From NCBI GenBank assembly GCA_001683735.1, contig LUGG01000001.1, forward strand, positions 1,550,001 to 1,614,000: 64,000 nt of DNA, given 5' to 3'. The translations under genes and the position numbers were made by a program. This stretch comes from Grifola frondosa (taxonomy: Eukaryota > Basidiomycota > Agaricomycetes > Polyporales > Grifolaceae). Below, piece by piece: positions 34,424-44,590 of the stretch; the first letter of the stretch is position 1; each line of letters begins with the position of its first letter. The notes beneath the pieces were generated by a model that did not search any database, was not told where the DNA came from, and saw nothing but the letters and a program-made list of their open reading frames with translations.

Positions 34424-36169
34424 TTATAAAGTAATTTTCGCTCCCTTCGCGCTCTTGACCCATGCATCGACTTTGTCCTTCTCCACTTCAAGCCTATGTT
34501 CCGCATTCAAATGGCGCCTAAGATCGTACGCACGACTGAACACGTATTGGCAGGCAACGACCGGCCCGCTTGCAGAGGGTCTTGAAATATTGGAGAGAAG
34601 TTCCGGAAGGTCTGGGAATGGACAGCGGAGCTTGTTGGCGCTCTTCATTTGTTCCCGCGAGCGTGTGGCATACGCATTTCCTGTGATGAAGTCTATGTCC
34701 AGGCTGGCCATGGCATTCGGCTTGCTCGGAACGTCTATATCTGTGTCGTTAGGCTCATCTGAATCATCGTTGCCTTCGGATTCGGAAGACGGCGAGGAAT
34801 CGGGGGGATGGATCTTCATGAGGTGCCGTTGGAGAAGGTGCTTGTATCCGAAAGCACGTTGGCAGTCAGAGTGCGGACAGACGAAGTCTCTTCGACCTAG
34901 ATGAGACACGTTGTGGTGCGTCGTCAACGCTTTTTTCTAAGCACCTTTGTGAGCACGACAATTTACTATGCAGTGATGAGTTTTGACAAAGCGTACCGAC
35001 TTGAAATCCTTGTCGCATCCATCGACCTCGCATACCCAATCCCTTCCGATTTCCCCTCCCCGTCGCCGCTTTCGCGGCCTCTCGTCCTCGTCTTCGTTTT
35101 CACCAGCAGAGCCAGCCAACACGTGGGTCAGCTCAGCTTCAACGTCATGCTGTGTATGAATTTTGAGATGTGTACGGAGGCCCCTCTGGGAAGCAAATGT
35201 CTTTCCATTACAGGAGGCATGGGGACACGCTGGAGGATGTGCCGTGCGTACATGGTGCTGAAGCACAGACCATGTAGGATAGTAGGTTACCGATGCACCT
35301 TGGACGGGTAGACATGCCTTGTGAACACATGTGTAACGTTTATCTGAAATTATTCAGAAACGATCATAAGATGTCGTACATTATTTAGAATAATGACAAG
35401 AGATTTTACCATCATGAATTTTCACGTGTGCGCGTAGCTTCTGACTAGTAGCGAAGGACTTGGTACATCCAACATGTTCACAGCGATACGGCTTTGTTCC
35501 CGGAGGAGAATGAGCAGTACAAATGTGTTCCCTCAATTGATGATGCTTAGAGAACGAGGCATCACACGATGGCTCGTTGCACTGCATGAATAGAATTTTC
35601 AACGAGAGTGTGCAATCTAGAGAATTGAGGCTCACTTTGAAAGGTCGCTCTCCTTTATGAAGTTCACCGTGGACTCGGAGATGCTGAGACGTCCAAAATC
35701 GTTTACTACAGCCAGGTTCCTCACAAGCAAAGGGTCGGGAGGAACTCGGCAGATGGGTTCGGGCATGGGCTTGTAGATGACTCTCTCGTAAGTAGGATTT
35801 ATTACAAGTAGCGCAAACAAAAGGTCGCTGTGGGAGGGTCAGCGAGAGCAGTTTCAATGAGCACGGGAGAGCACGCACATCTCCGGTATGGGACCGCTGG
35901 TGCTCTGCTAGCCTCGAGGGTTTGGTGTAAGCCTTTGTACATCCCTCGAAAGTGCATTCGTAACGTCTACCGCCTTTTGAAGAGCTGACAAGAGCAGGGC
36001 CAGAAGGGACAAGGGATATAGTACCCGGCTCATATTCAGACTCGGACTGGGAGGGGTCAAATTCACAGCTTGGAGAGGGAGATGAAAGATGAAGAACAAA
36101 TGGCTCGGAATCTCTATTTTTGCGCTTCCGTAAAGTGATTGTCGTCGCTGACGACGTTAGAAGCTCCAT
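34424..36169 (-). CDS. PZF1: Transcription factor IIIA (C2H2 zinc-finger protein)
   Basis: 5S rRNA gene-specific factor that recruits TFIIIC and Pol III. Read leftward from ATG 36169 (MELLTSSATTITLRKRKN) to stop 34424. Nine C2H2 fingers in the TFIIIA arrangement: YECTFEGCTKAYTKPSRLAE, FVCATCNKSYLRESHLQAH, FACEEPGCSKRFWTSQHLR, CNEPSCDASFSKHHQLREH, YRCEHVGCTKSFATSQKLR, then an irregular finger with YTCVHKAC ... TWSVLQHHVRTAH, CPHASCNGKTFASQRGLRTH, WVCEVDGCDKDFKS and FVCPHSDCQRAFGYKHLLQ. A tenth, C-terminal finger-like unit (ACQYVFSRAYDLRRHLNAEH) follows an acidic Ser-rich linker, as in fission-yeast sfc2. The TWS..QHH.RTAH finger is a TFIIIA hallmark. Small introns split between fingers. It is one of two Pol III genes in the window, with RPC5. 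Confidence 0.88.
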
Positions 36170-36732
36170 GTTCACCGTTAGAATCTGAATGAGCTGGAGG
36201 GGTTCGAAAAGAACAGTAGTACTAGGCTGGGCGCCAACCAGAAATTTATTGATCGAAGATCAATCAAGAGACGCCCGTGACACCTACAACTCTTCCTCGA
36301 ATGTGCCATACAGCATCTCCGCGCTAGTTGCGTAGAGTATTGCTTATAAGTTTGACTTTTTAACACATTAAAACTGATTACGTTGGCTTCGTGAAGTTTT
36401 GACTTCAGGTGGCGCTTCAATCATACCACAGCGATCTTCCAGTTGCAATAGAAAGGTCCCTTGTAATGTTGCCCAATAGTCAGGAGTCATCAACGGTTCT
36501 TGACCTTTTTTCACGCATACGTCGAGGACCTGAAAAGAGATCGGCATCTGGTGGTTTATGTCTTGCCCCGCTTGCTCCATTTCAGTTTGGATCGTGATAT
36601 GATCAGCTCTGTGTCAGCCCCGCTACCTTTAAGTGCTTGTGTTTGGTGTTACTACCGGTTACCTCCTTCTTGAAAAGCTGGTCTTTTACTATCACTAATA
36701 ACTTGCTGTAGTGATCCAGTCTGTGTCTAGCC
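36170..36732. other. Intergenic between TFIIIA and the lyase-like gene
   Basis: About 563 bases between two divergent starts. A minus-strand open frame at 36368-36580 is unsupported. No repeat or RNA gene was recognised. Confidence 0.4.
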
Positions 36733-39010
36733 ATGCAGCAAGCCCTTATTTCCGCCCTGACTCTCTATCTAGCCTTAACAGCAGTAACTGGTGTAGTATC
36801 AGGTATGCCCAGATGTGAAGCTGATGATAGATGCGAGATCTCCACTAATTTTTCCATAGCTGACTCAAACGACTGGGTGGCTGTCGATTATGTTCTTTTA
36901 CAGTCAGGCTCAGGCGCTTCCAGCGACACCGCGAACGCTCGACAGAGTATCATCAGCAAAGCTGGCAGTTCGGCAAAATCTGGTCCCTGGAGTACGTTTG
37001 AATATCTGTAATATTTTTGCGACATGAGCTCATACTCCACAGGCATCGTCACCAAGGGTGGCATAGCACCTCCCAGCAAAGATACACATGACTATCTCAG
37101 CTGGGCACCATAGTATGTTTATTCAATTTGATATCGTATTTTATGTTAATCGGTGCTTTCCTAGCCACTGGCCGGACTGCAATTGGTGTTCGAAAGGCAC
37201 GAATCATTTGTCTGGTCCCGACTCTGGTGGAGACGGCACCCCCGATGGCTCCTATGAAAACGGTGGTTTGGACGGTCCAGATTCTGACGGCGACGGCAAT
37301 GCAGAGACTTTATTCGAGTTCCCCTTTGTGAAGCGCGGAGGCAGTCCCTTCAGCGCACATCGAATGATACGTCGAAATCATGCAGAGCGCGCAAGAGCAA
37401 GCCCTCTCCCAGTCGACATCAGTGAGAGGTCATCATCTGATAACGATGGCTCGGAGCCGCCCAATCATGCTGTTGTTCTGGATATTCTCCCTCTTCCCGC
37501 TGATGGCGATACCCCCTCACTTCCTGCTCAACCTCCGCCAGTTGATGCACCGCCCGCGATTCCATCGGGCTCGCAAACTACGACTAGGACTGTTGCAGGT
37601 ACCCCGGCACCCGCACAAGCCCCCGCAAAGACTCAGAATGGTGACCGAAGCTCATGCACACCTTCACCCACCAAGAGCATGGCGCCCAGCGCTAGTATGT
37701 GCATATACATAATAGATCTTCGTCTCTCAGCTCACATTCATGTTTCAGCGTGGACTCAGTGCCCATATAAAGTTCAAGATGGCAAAGTCAACCCCGACGT
37801 ACGCACATTACCGGGATCTCCTGCTGTCACCGCAATGTCCCAGTCTGTTCTCTATAACGCTATAGCATTCGCCCTCCAGAAGACCGCGATCTATTCTCAG
37901 AACGCTGCTAACTTCATCGACACGTTCTTTTTGTCTCCTTCCACTGCGATGAATCCCCACATGAATTATGGCCAGCAAGTGCGTGGGCCGGGCGCGGAAC
38001 ACCGATGGGTACTTTCACCGGTATCTTGGACCTGCGGGGCATCGTGAAGGTTGTAAATAGCATTCTGCTCTTGAAAGCGAGTGGAAGTCCCGACTGGACT
38101 TCGTCGCGAGACAAAGCGATGACGGCCTGGATGGGCAAGTATATCTCGTGGCTTCAAGTAAGCGTTATTGGCAAAGAGACCGCGTCGAAGGCAAAGTAAG
38201 TTATGTCCCGTAAGTATATATGTTCGCTGACATATCTTTGATCAGCAACCACCTTTCGTTTTACGTCAGCCAGTTGGCAGCTGCGAAGATGTTTGTCGGG
38301 GACAAGGACGGCGCGGCAGACACGCTCAAGGGATATTTCGCAAGCCAATACCTCGACCAGATCGCTGCTTCTGGTGAACAACCATTCGAAGCTGTCCGTA
38401 CTCGGCCGTATCATTACCGGTGTTTTAATTTGGAGGCAATGATCGTGAGTGATCTAGAAAACTCAAGACGCGTTGCCTGGCGCTAACCTGCTGTCAGACG
38501 AATGCAAAACTCGGTGACCAACTCGGTTTTAACTTCTGGAGTGCGAAATCCAAGTACGGTGCTACTATCCAAACGGCCGTCGACTACGCCATGGCTCAGG
38601 ATCCGAAGGGCGAGGATGTCTCCGACATCTTCCCGCATGTCGCTGCAGTGGCCGCTGCATACGGAGACCCGAAGGGGAAGTACAAGACATTCCTGCAGCA
38701 GAAGTGTATTGGCTATCAGAGCCAGCCCTTCTATTTCTATGACCAGACCGTCGCTCTCCCGAATTCTCCTGCCGCTCACTCTGGGCATTCAAGACGGGAC
38801 GACATAGTCGACTCGCTGCTGCGCGTCGATACTTTCGGGGCCGAGAACATGCTCTCAACCATGACGTCCGCCGCTAACCTCACTATTCCCTTCGAGTGTC
38901 CTGCCGTATTTGATGACGCACCGCAGGTGGAGATCGAGGATGATTTGTTTGTAACGTGCGACGAGTTAAAGCCTTTCTACGGGATTTTATCTACATATGG
39001 TGCACCATAG
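36733..39010 (+). CDS. Secreted alginate_lyase-domain protein (PL38-like polysaccharide lyase)
   Basis: Predicted extracellular uronide lyase. ATG 36733 opens a signal peptide (ALISALTLYLALTAVTGVVS). Mature motifs: IVTKGGIAPPSKDTHDYLSW-APYHWPDCNWC across a splice, GTFTGILDLRGIVKVVNS, NNHLSFYVSQLAAAKMFVGD and TRPYHYRCFNLEAMI; the N/H, Y/H and R residues of the (alpha/alpha) barrel cleft are present. Two insertions are unusual: an Asp/Gly stretch (PDSGGDGTPDG; PDSDGDGNAE) reminiscent of calcium-binding repeats, and a Pro/Thr-rich linker (37480-37690). The frame slips once at the GGG of 38004-38007, between GAEHR and GTFTGIL; one missing G restores the family pattern. Related enzymes act on glucuronan or alginate; the substrate here is unproven. 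Stop at 39010 after LSTYGAP. Confidence 0.78.
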
Positions 39011-39223
39011 CTTGTTTTCACATTACGTACAATATGTCTAGCAACAGCGTTTGTTGTGCATGTAATTGTTCATGTCGACGTTCTGCCACCTTGTCCAAAT
39101 CTGGCTACGGGTACGGGCGCGATAAACAGCCGCCAAACAACACCACCGTGACACTTTCGCTGTTCCTTACGCCATCACCCATCCTCTTTCCCATCTGCTG
39201 TAACTATCTTCTACCCTATAGAC

Positions 39224-40344
39224 ATGGCCGACGCTGCTTCGGGCTCGACAGAGAGGTCTGTTCAAGTGAAGCTGGTTCTGTTAGGTGAGAAATTCCGTTG
39301 AGGCTGTTTCTCTTCAGTCGCCGCGTGGAGCCGCAGTCCGTTCAATTACTTGGAGTACTGCTACAGAGGCCACAGTGATTGCATTGAACACCCAGGATTT
39401 AGGGGCTCGCCTCGTGTTTCACAAATCGGATGCTAACATGATCTCCCCTCTGTAGGAGAGGCTGCAGTCGGAAAGTCATCAATAGTGCTGAGATTCGTGC
39501 GTATCTTGACCAAGTGGTCCAACCCTCGCTTTGATCATGCGTACAGGTCTCCAATGAATTCCAAGCCAACAAGGAACCAACCATCGGTGCTGCTTTCCTG
39601 ACTCAGAAATGCCGACTCGAAGACCGTGTGCTGCGATACGAGATCTGGGATACTGCTGGCCAAGAACGCTTCCATTCATTGGCTGTACGTCTACGAGATG
39701 CAATCACGTTCGAACATCTGATTTAATGCCGCAACACCCTACTAGCCTATGTACTACCGTAATGCTCAAGCTGCAGTAGTCGTTTACGATGTGACGAAGG
39801 CTTCCAGTCTCGAGAAAGCAAAGACGTGGGTGAAGGAGCTGCAGCGGCAAGCTAATCCCAATATCGTCATTGCACTCGCCGGGAACAAGATCGATCTTGT
39901 CACACCACCAACGTCGACGTCCAAGAGCTCTACTTCCACGGAGTCTGAAGACGAGGCTGATGATGCAACCGCCACCCCGGGAGAGAATGCGGGTGCGGCT
40001 GCTGGTGAACCGGAGAACCTGCGACAGGTACCGAGGGACGAGGCGGAGGCTTATGCGCAGGAGGCTGGTCTGCTCTTCTTCGAGACTAGTGCCAAGACTG
40101 GAGAGGGTGTGGTAGAGATCTTCACTGAGATCGGTGCGCTGCGTTCATCCGCATTCTTTGAGATTTGCTATTGATGTGCTATTCGTCTTTCACAGCCAAG
40201 AAGATACCCATCGAGCAGATCCTCGCATCGACTCGCGGCGCAGGTCGCCCTGGTGCTGCGGCTGGGCGTGCAGGTGCAGCGCAAGAGGGTGCTGTCAACC
40301 TCGAAGAGAATGCTGCGAAGGGCAAAGACGCCTGCAATTGTTGA
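39224..40344 (+). CDS. VPS21: Rab5-type small GTPase (VPS21/YPT5) with loop insertion
   Basis: Endosomal GTPase that drives early-endosome fusion. ATG 39224 ([20 protein letters not shown]). Boxes: P-loop [14 protein letters not shown] (split by an intron inside), effector region [45 protein letters not shown] and [19 protein letters not shown] and [10 protein letters not shown] are Rab5-specific. It ends GKDACNC, a C-x-C signal for double geranylgeranylation. Between the NKID and SAK boxes there is an extra Ser/Thr and acidic segment of about 40 residues ([20 protein letters not shown]), absent from yeast and animal Rab5. Five or more short introns, all in frame where checked, including one ending just before KKIPIEQIL. 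Intact. Confidence 0.92.
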
Positions 40345-40829
40345 TTATGAGGTTCTTCCGGCGCGCACTTGGCGCCCTGGCTTTTCACGAACTCGATGTC
40401 CGTTATTACATTACTACTTATCTCTCGTCTTCCTCATGCTTTCCTGTGATCTATATGGTTTCTTTCTCTAGTACGTGTATTTGCTGTCGTATTCAATGAA
40501 TGATTGGAGGCGGACACTAGGTTGCGATGACCCTCGACGACGCAGTCTGTCCTGCCTACGGTCTGTTCATCTCAAGCATGCTCCTTTCGTTTCTCTTTGC
40601 TTCTCATTTGCCGTTTGTTGTTCTTTTTCATGCTATGAGATGAAATGACTAACGGAAATAAACTTCATACATCACTCCATCATGGACATTTCATCGATAT
40701 ACATCCAATACATCCGTCCATCCGTAAGCTATGAAGTTCGCCACACCAACTGGCAAGTTGGGACTGAGCACCTGTTGAGTCTCAATGCCGCTACTTCGCT
40801 ACGCAATGCGAGCACCTTGAACCTTTGCT
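40345..40829. other. Convergent intergenic region
   Basis: About 485 bases between the stops of Rab5 and the HAD-fold gene. It is T-rich after the Rab5 stop (likely 3' UTR and polyadenylation signals). I see no other feature. Confidence 0.45.
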
Positions 40830-42720
40830 CTAGGCTTCACATAGTGGCTCAATAGTCTGTCCCAAAAGACCACTCAGCGCGTCACATAGACTTCCAAGGC
40901 TGTCGACATTAATGACGGCAGCTACTTCTGTCTCCCCGAAGTCAACATTGGATTCCAGGTTCCCTGGGCGCCGGATAATGGCGCTCGCCATCCCAGCGTC
41001 ATGGGCAGGCTCTACCACCCGATAGCGGCTCGTGGTGACGAGCAAGATCTGATGGCGAGTCACACTAGGTAAGACAGCGTCGCAGTGGGCGAAGAGCGTG
41101 GGGTATAACGACGGGGTCGGGACATGTAGCGCTGTGGACATTGTCGGATCTAAGAGCTCAAGTTCGCCAGGGAGAAGATGCTGGCTGCGGTGAAATGCTG
41201 CAGCGTCGCCCGGCTGGATGCAGAGGAGTCGATAGCCATGTGCGTGCAGAGCCTGCACGGCGAGGATCACGTCCGCATATAAATCAGGCATAGTAATGCA
41301 ATCGCAAGCAGTCTTCAATGCGTCCTCACCTACCGGCACGTCCAAGCGGTTCGCTACATCTTCGAGTGTCCCGCGAGATATATCGATGAAAGGAGTGTCG
41401 GGGTGCCCTACGCAACGTAGTGCCTCGTACTCAATGTACAGTTGCAACAGCTCGTTTACACTAGGTGTTTGCGCGCTCGGCTGTATAAGCATGCGAAGTG
41501 CATCCCGGATAGCACCCTCACGGTCCTAGCAGCAGCGTTGAGACAAATCATGATACAGGTTGGATGGAGACTTACCAAGATGGTTCCAAACAGCTCGAAA
41601 GCTATGAACTTGATGTCGCCCAGAGGGATTGGAAGGGTCTGCTTAGGAGCCCACGGAAATTCAGGCTCGGGATCTTCGTCCCAATCCCACATGAGTTCTT
41701 CGATAGTCTTTTGAACTTGAGGTGGTGGAGGTGCACCGTCCAGTGGGATTCGCATCGAGCGAAGAGTATTGGCAGTGCTCAGAAAGTCCGGGCTAAGATG
41801 TGGCGTATCTCCAGAAGACTTGTCTTGCTCATCTACGAGGGCAAGATTGACAACATGAATATCAGAACCTGTCATTAACTACAAAATGTAGCTTTAGATA
41901 AAGTGCTGCAGTATTTTGAGTACAACTAACGCACCTCTCGTGTATCCTCCAACCATGAGATACTCATTGACACACCCTGCCATGAGTACTCTTTGGTGAG
42001 TCTGGAAAACAACCATGAATATGACTAAACCATGGATAGAACTCTTCCTCGGGCTTACTGGCGGTACAATAGTAGCTCTCGGTGTAAGGAGGGAGATTCC
42101 ACACCGAAAAAGTTAGCACATTCTATAAGCTCGTAAATGCCTGCAAAGTTTGGATCCTGGAAGTACTCCGCAGGAGGAGAGTCGCTGAAAGATTGCCAAG
42201 AATCGCCAATGATTTCGCGGTCTAAGCCCGACACACGACGTCCCTTCTGGTATGATTGCAGGCGTTGTCGTCGTTCCTCCCTATCATGTAAGACTTCGTC
42301 ACGGAAGAAGCAAAAATTCGCTTCGTCTAGCAGGCGAGAGAGCCTGCCTGTTCCAGCGGCTTCAGCATCCGCTGGAAGAAATGCGTTCGCCCGGAAGCAG
42401 GGGCACGTATGCAGATAGAGTGGCCTCCCATCTAAACTCTGCAGCGGTGGATCGATAGTTAGCGTCCTCTTCTCGTCGTCTGATGCCGGCGTCAATGCAA
42501 AATAATACTCCCTGTCAAATCCCACTGGCTTCTCTGGCGAGATGAGAAACAGCATATTTGTTGGAGGTTCAAAGGAGTACAATCCAAGGTCGGCAGGTAA
42601 GATGCGCAAGGCTACGAATGGTGTTGTTACTAGTGTAGATGCCACCTGTACCCCGAAGTACGAAGTCCAGAGCGCAGACTTCTCTGGGATTAACCGTACG
42701 AGTATGAATGAGCGAGACAT
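40830..42720 (-). CDS. HAD-fold protein with altered nucleophile, unknown function
   Basis: Read leftward from ATG 42720 (MSRSFILVRLIPEKSAL) to stop 40830 in five exons; joins near 42058, 41930-41880 and 41575 keep the frame. The first 250 residues are a fungal domain I do not recognise (FALTPASDDEKRTLTIDPP; DSWQSFSDSPPAEYFQDPNF). The C-terminal 240 resemble haloacid dehalogenase-like proteins: IKFIAFELFGTILDREGAIR (motif I), helical cap, YRLLCIQPGD (motif II position) and EPAHDAGMASAIIRRPGN (motif III/IV region). In motif I the usual nucleophilic Asp of F-D-x-x-G-T is Glu (F-E-L-F-G-T), and motif II lacks the expected Ser/Thr after the strand. I infer a non-catalytic or repurposed HAD fold. 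Confidence 0.7.
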
Positions 42721-43194
42721 TTGAGAAAAGCAGTTCAGCCTCAGCCTGATTGGGTCAAGATTGGGTGGTTGCAACTGAAGTGGTGCGTCTTTTGTACGGA
42801 AGCGCCACGTTGGTTCATCAGGAATTGTAACCCGGCATGCAAAAATACTGATAGTGATGATGATTCTTGATGATTGTTGGAACAGCGTCAGATCTGACTC
42901 GATCCTAACAGCCAGTCCATCGCGGCGATCGATGTTTCCAACTACGATCACGCTCCGATTATTTATTGGACTTTCTATCCAATTCTTCAACAGCGTTCTT
43001 CCACAGCAGAGCTTCCTAACTACCAGCTTCAAAAAATTTAAGCCAGGGGACCGTGGCATGCCTGAGGAGAACCCACTTCATCTGATAAGAACTTCCGTGA
43101 TCCTTCTTTTGATATCCACGTAGTGGGCCATCACATGCGCATGCAGCGTTGAATTTAGTTTCACGGTACTAGTTGATCTTATCGTAGGAGCACC
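42721..43194. promoter_or_regulatory. Divergent upstream region, HAD-fold / CK1 genes
   Basis: About 474 bases between two start codons pointing away from each other. A minus-strand extension up to 43059 is open but lacks family support, so I treat it as leader. No TATA box stands out. Confidence 0.35.
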
Positions 43195-44354
43195 ATGTAC
43201 ACGTCACCTGTTCGCATTCAAGAAATTTACCAGGTAACAAGAATACTGGGTATAGGCAGCTTTGGTAAGTGGAGCCTACGCAGTTGTAAATAGGACTAAT
43301 GGCCTGTATTGCACTAGGCACTGTATATGATGCATTTAATATGCTAACTGGGGCCGAGGTTGCTATCAAGACCGAAATGCCTCCTGAGACGACCGACAGT
43401 GTGGCCGTTCTACCTTATGAATACGCGATCTACGAACATTTGCGCGAGAACCAGGGTATCCCTCGTGTCCACTGGTTCGGAATGTACGGTGGCGCGCATG
43501 TTCTTGTTCTCGACAAGCTAGGCGCGAACCTCCAGCAAGTGCGCCGCTTATGTCGAGGCCAACTTACGCTGAAGACGATTCTCATGCTCGCTGAGCAGAT
43601 GGTGAGCAAATTCAACTTTTCCGTCAGTGTGGCGTCATCTTATCCTGCGATAGCTCACTAGAGTTGAGTTCGTTCATTCGCGAGGAGTGATCCTGCGTGA
43701 CATCAAGCCAGAAAACTTTGCTATGGGTCTCGGACGACATTGCAACGTTGTGCATTTATTTGATTTTGGGCTGGCGAAGCTTTTCGTTGACCCTTTGACC
43801 GAAGTCCATATACCCTTCAGAGAAGGGTTGGTCGGTCTAGGTACTCCACGATATACTAGTGCGAATGTGCACTTTGGACGCGGTAAGCGCTATATTTTCA
43901 GCTGCCGACTTTCATATATTAATTCGTGTTATGCCGTCTAGAACAAGGCCGCAGAGACGACATTGAAGCACTCGGATTTGTTTTGCTGTTTCTTTTACAC
44001 GGGAAGCTCCCATGGCAAGGCATCTACGCGCCAAGCTACGAAGCAAAGCTGCGCCGCATAGGCGAGATGAAAATTGGCAAAGCTTTCGACGAGCTTCTGA
44101 CCAACTCCCCGCCTGAGTTCCGGCAGTACTTTGACCATTGCCGCGGGCTATCATTCGACCAGAAACCCGACTATGTTCTCCTGAAGAATATATTTCGGGA
44201 GAGAATGGGTCGAGAAGGGTGGTTGTATGACTGGCAGTTTGATTGGCTCGACGCGTCGGCCTTAGAGAAAGGCACATTAATAACCAAGGAATATAAAATA
44301 GATCTGAAATTTGTTGAGCAAAGTGGACCGGACTGGTATCTCCCCTGCATTTAG
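43195..44354 (+). CDS. Divergent casein kinase 1 family kinase
   Basis: Ser/Thr kinase of the CK1 fold. ATG 43195 (MYTSPVRIQEIYQVTRILGI). Glycine loop GIGSFGTVYDAF across the first splice, VAIK lysine, LPYEYAIYEHLRENQGIPRV, LDKLGANLQQVRRLC, catalytic loop VILRDIKPENFAMG, HLFDFGLAKLF, LGTPRYTSANVHFGR, RRDDIEALGFVLLFLLHGKL-PWQG, DYVLLKNIFRERM and YDWQFDWLD. Joins at 43602-43648 (acceptor GCGATAG) and near 43880-43940 are in frame, so it is intact. Departures from typical CK1: the HRD His is Leu, the activation segment reads GTPRYTSANVHFG instead of GTARYASVNTHLG, and there is no long C-tail. It belongs to the fast-evolving CK1-like kinases often found in basidiomycetes. The proton-accepting Asp and DFG remain, so activity is possible. 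Confidence 0.85.
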
Positions 44355-44590
44355 ATGTATATCGTTTATGCTACGATGTTCGAACAGCGTGAAATTCATG
44401 ACCGAAATGACCCAATGTCAATGAGAAGCACTCGTCTTCCCTGTTTATTCCAAGAATCCAAACGCACATCTCTGTAACTAATGATGATCATGTTCGGCAG
44501 AGACCAAGATTTACTATCGACACACGATACAGACACAAGCTAGTCTACCAATTTAGAATACAACTTGAACAGCTCCAAAATGTCAAGAAT

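Noticed and set aside
43600..43660. Apparent frame break in the CK1 gene
   Set aside because: Using acceptor GCGATAG gives AEQM-LTRVEFVHSRG in frame.
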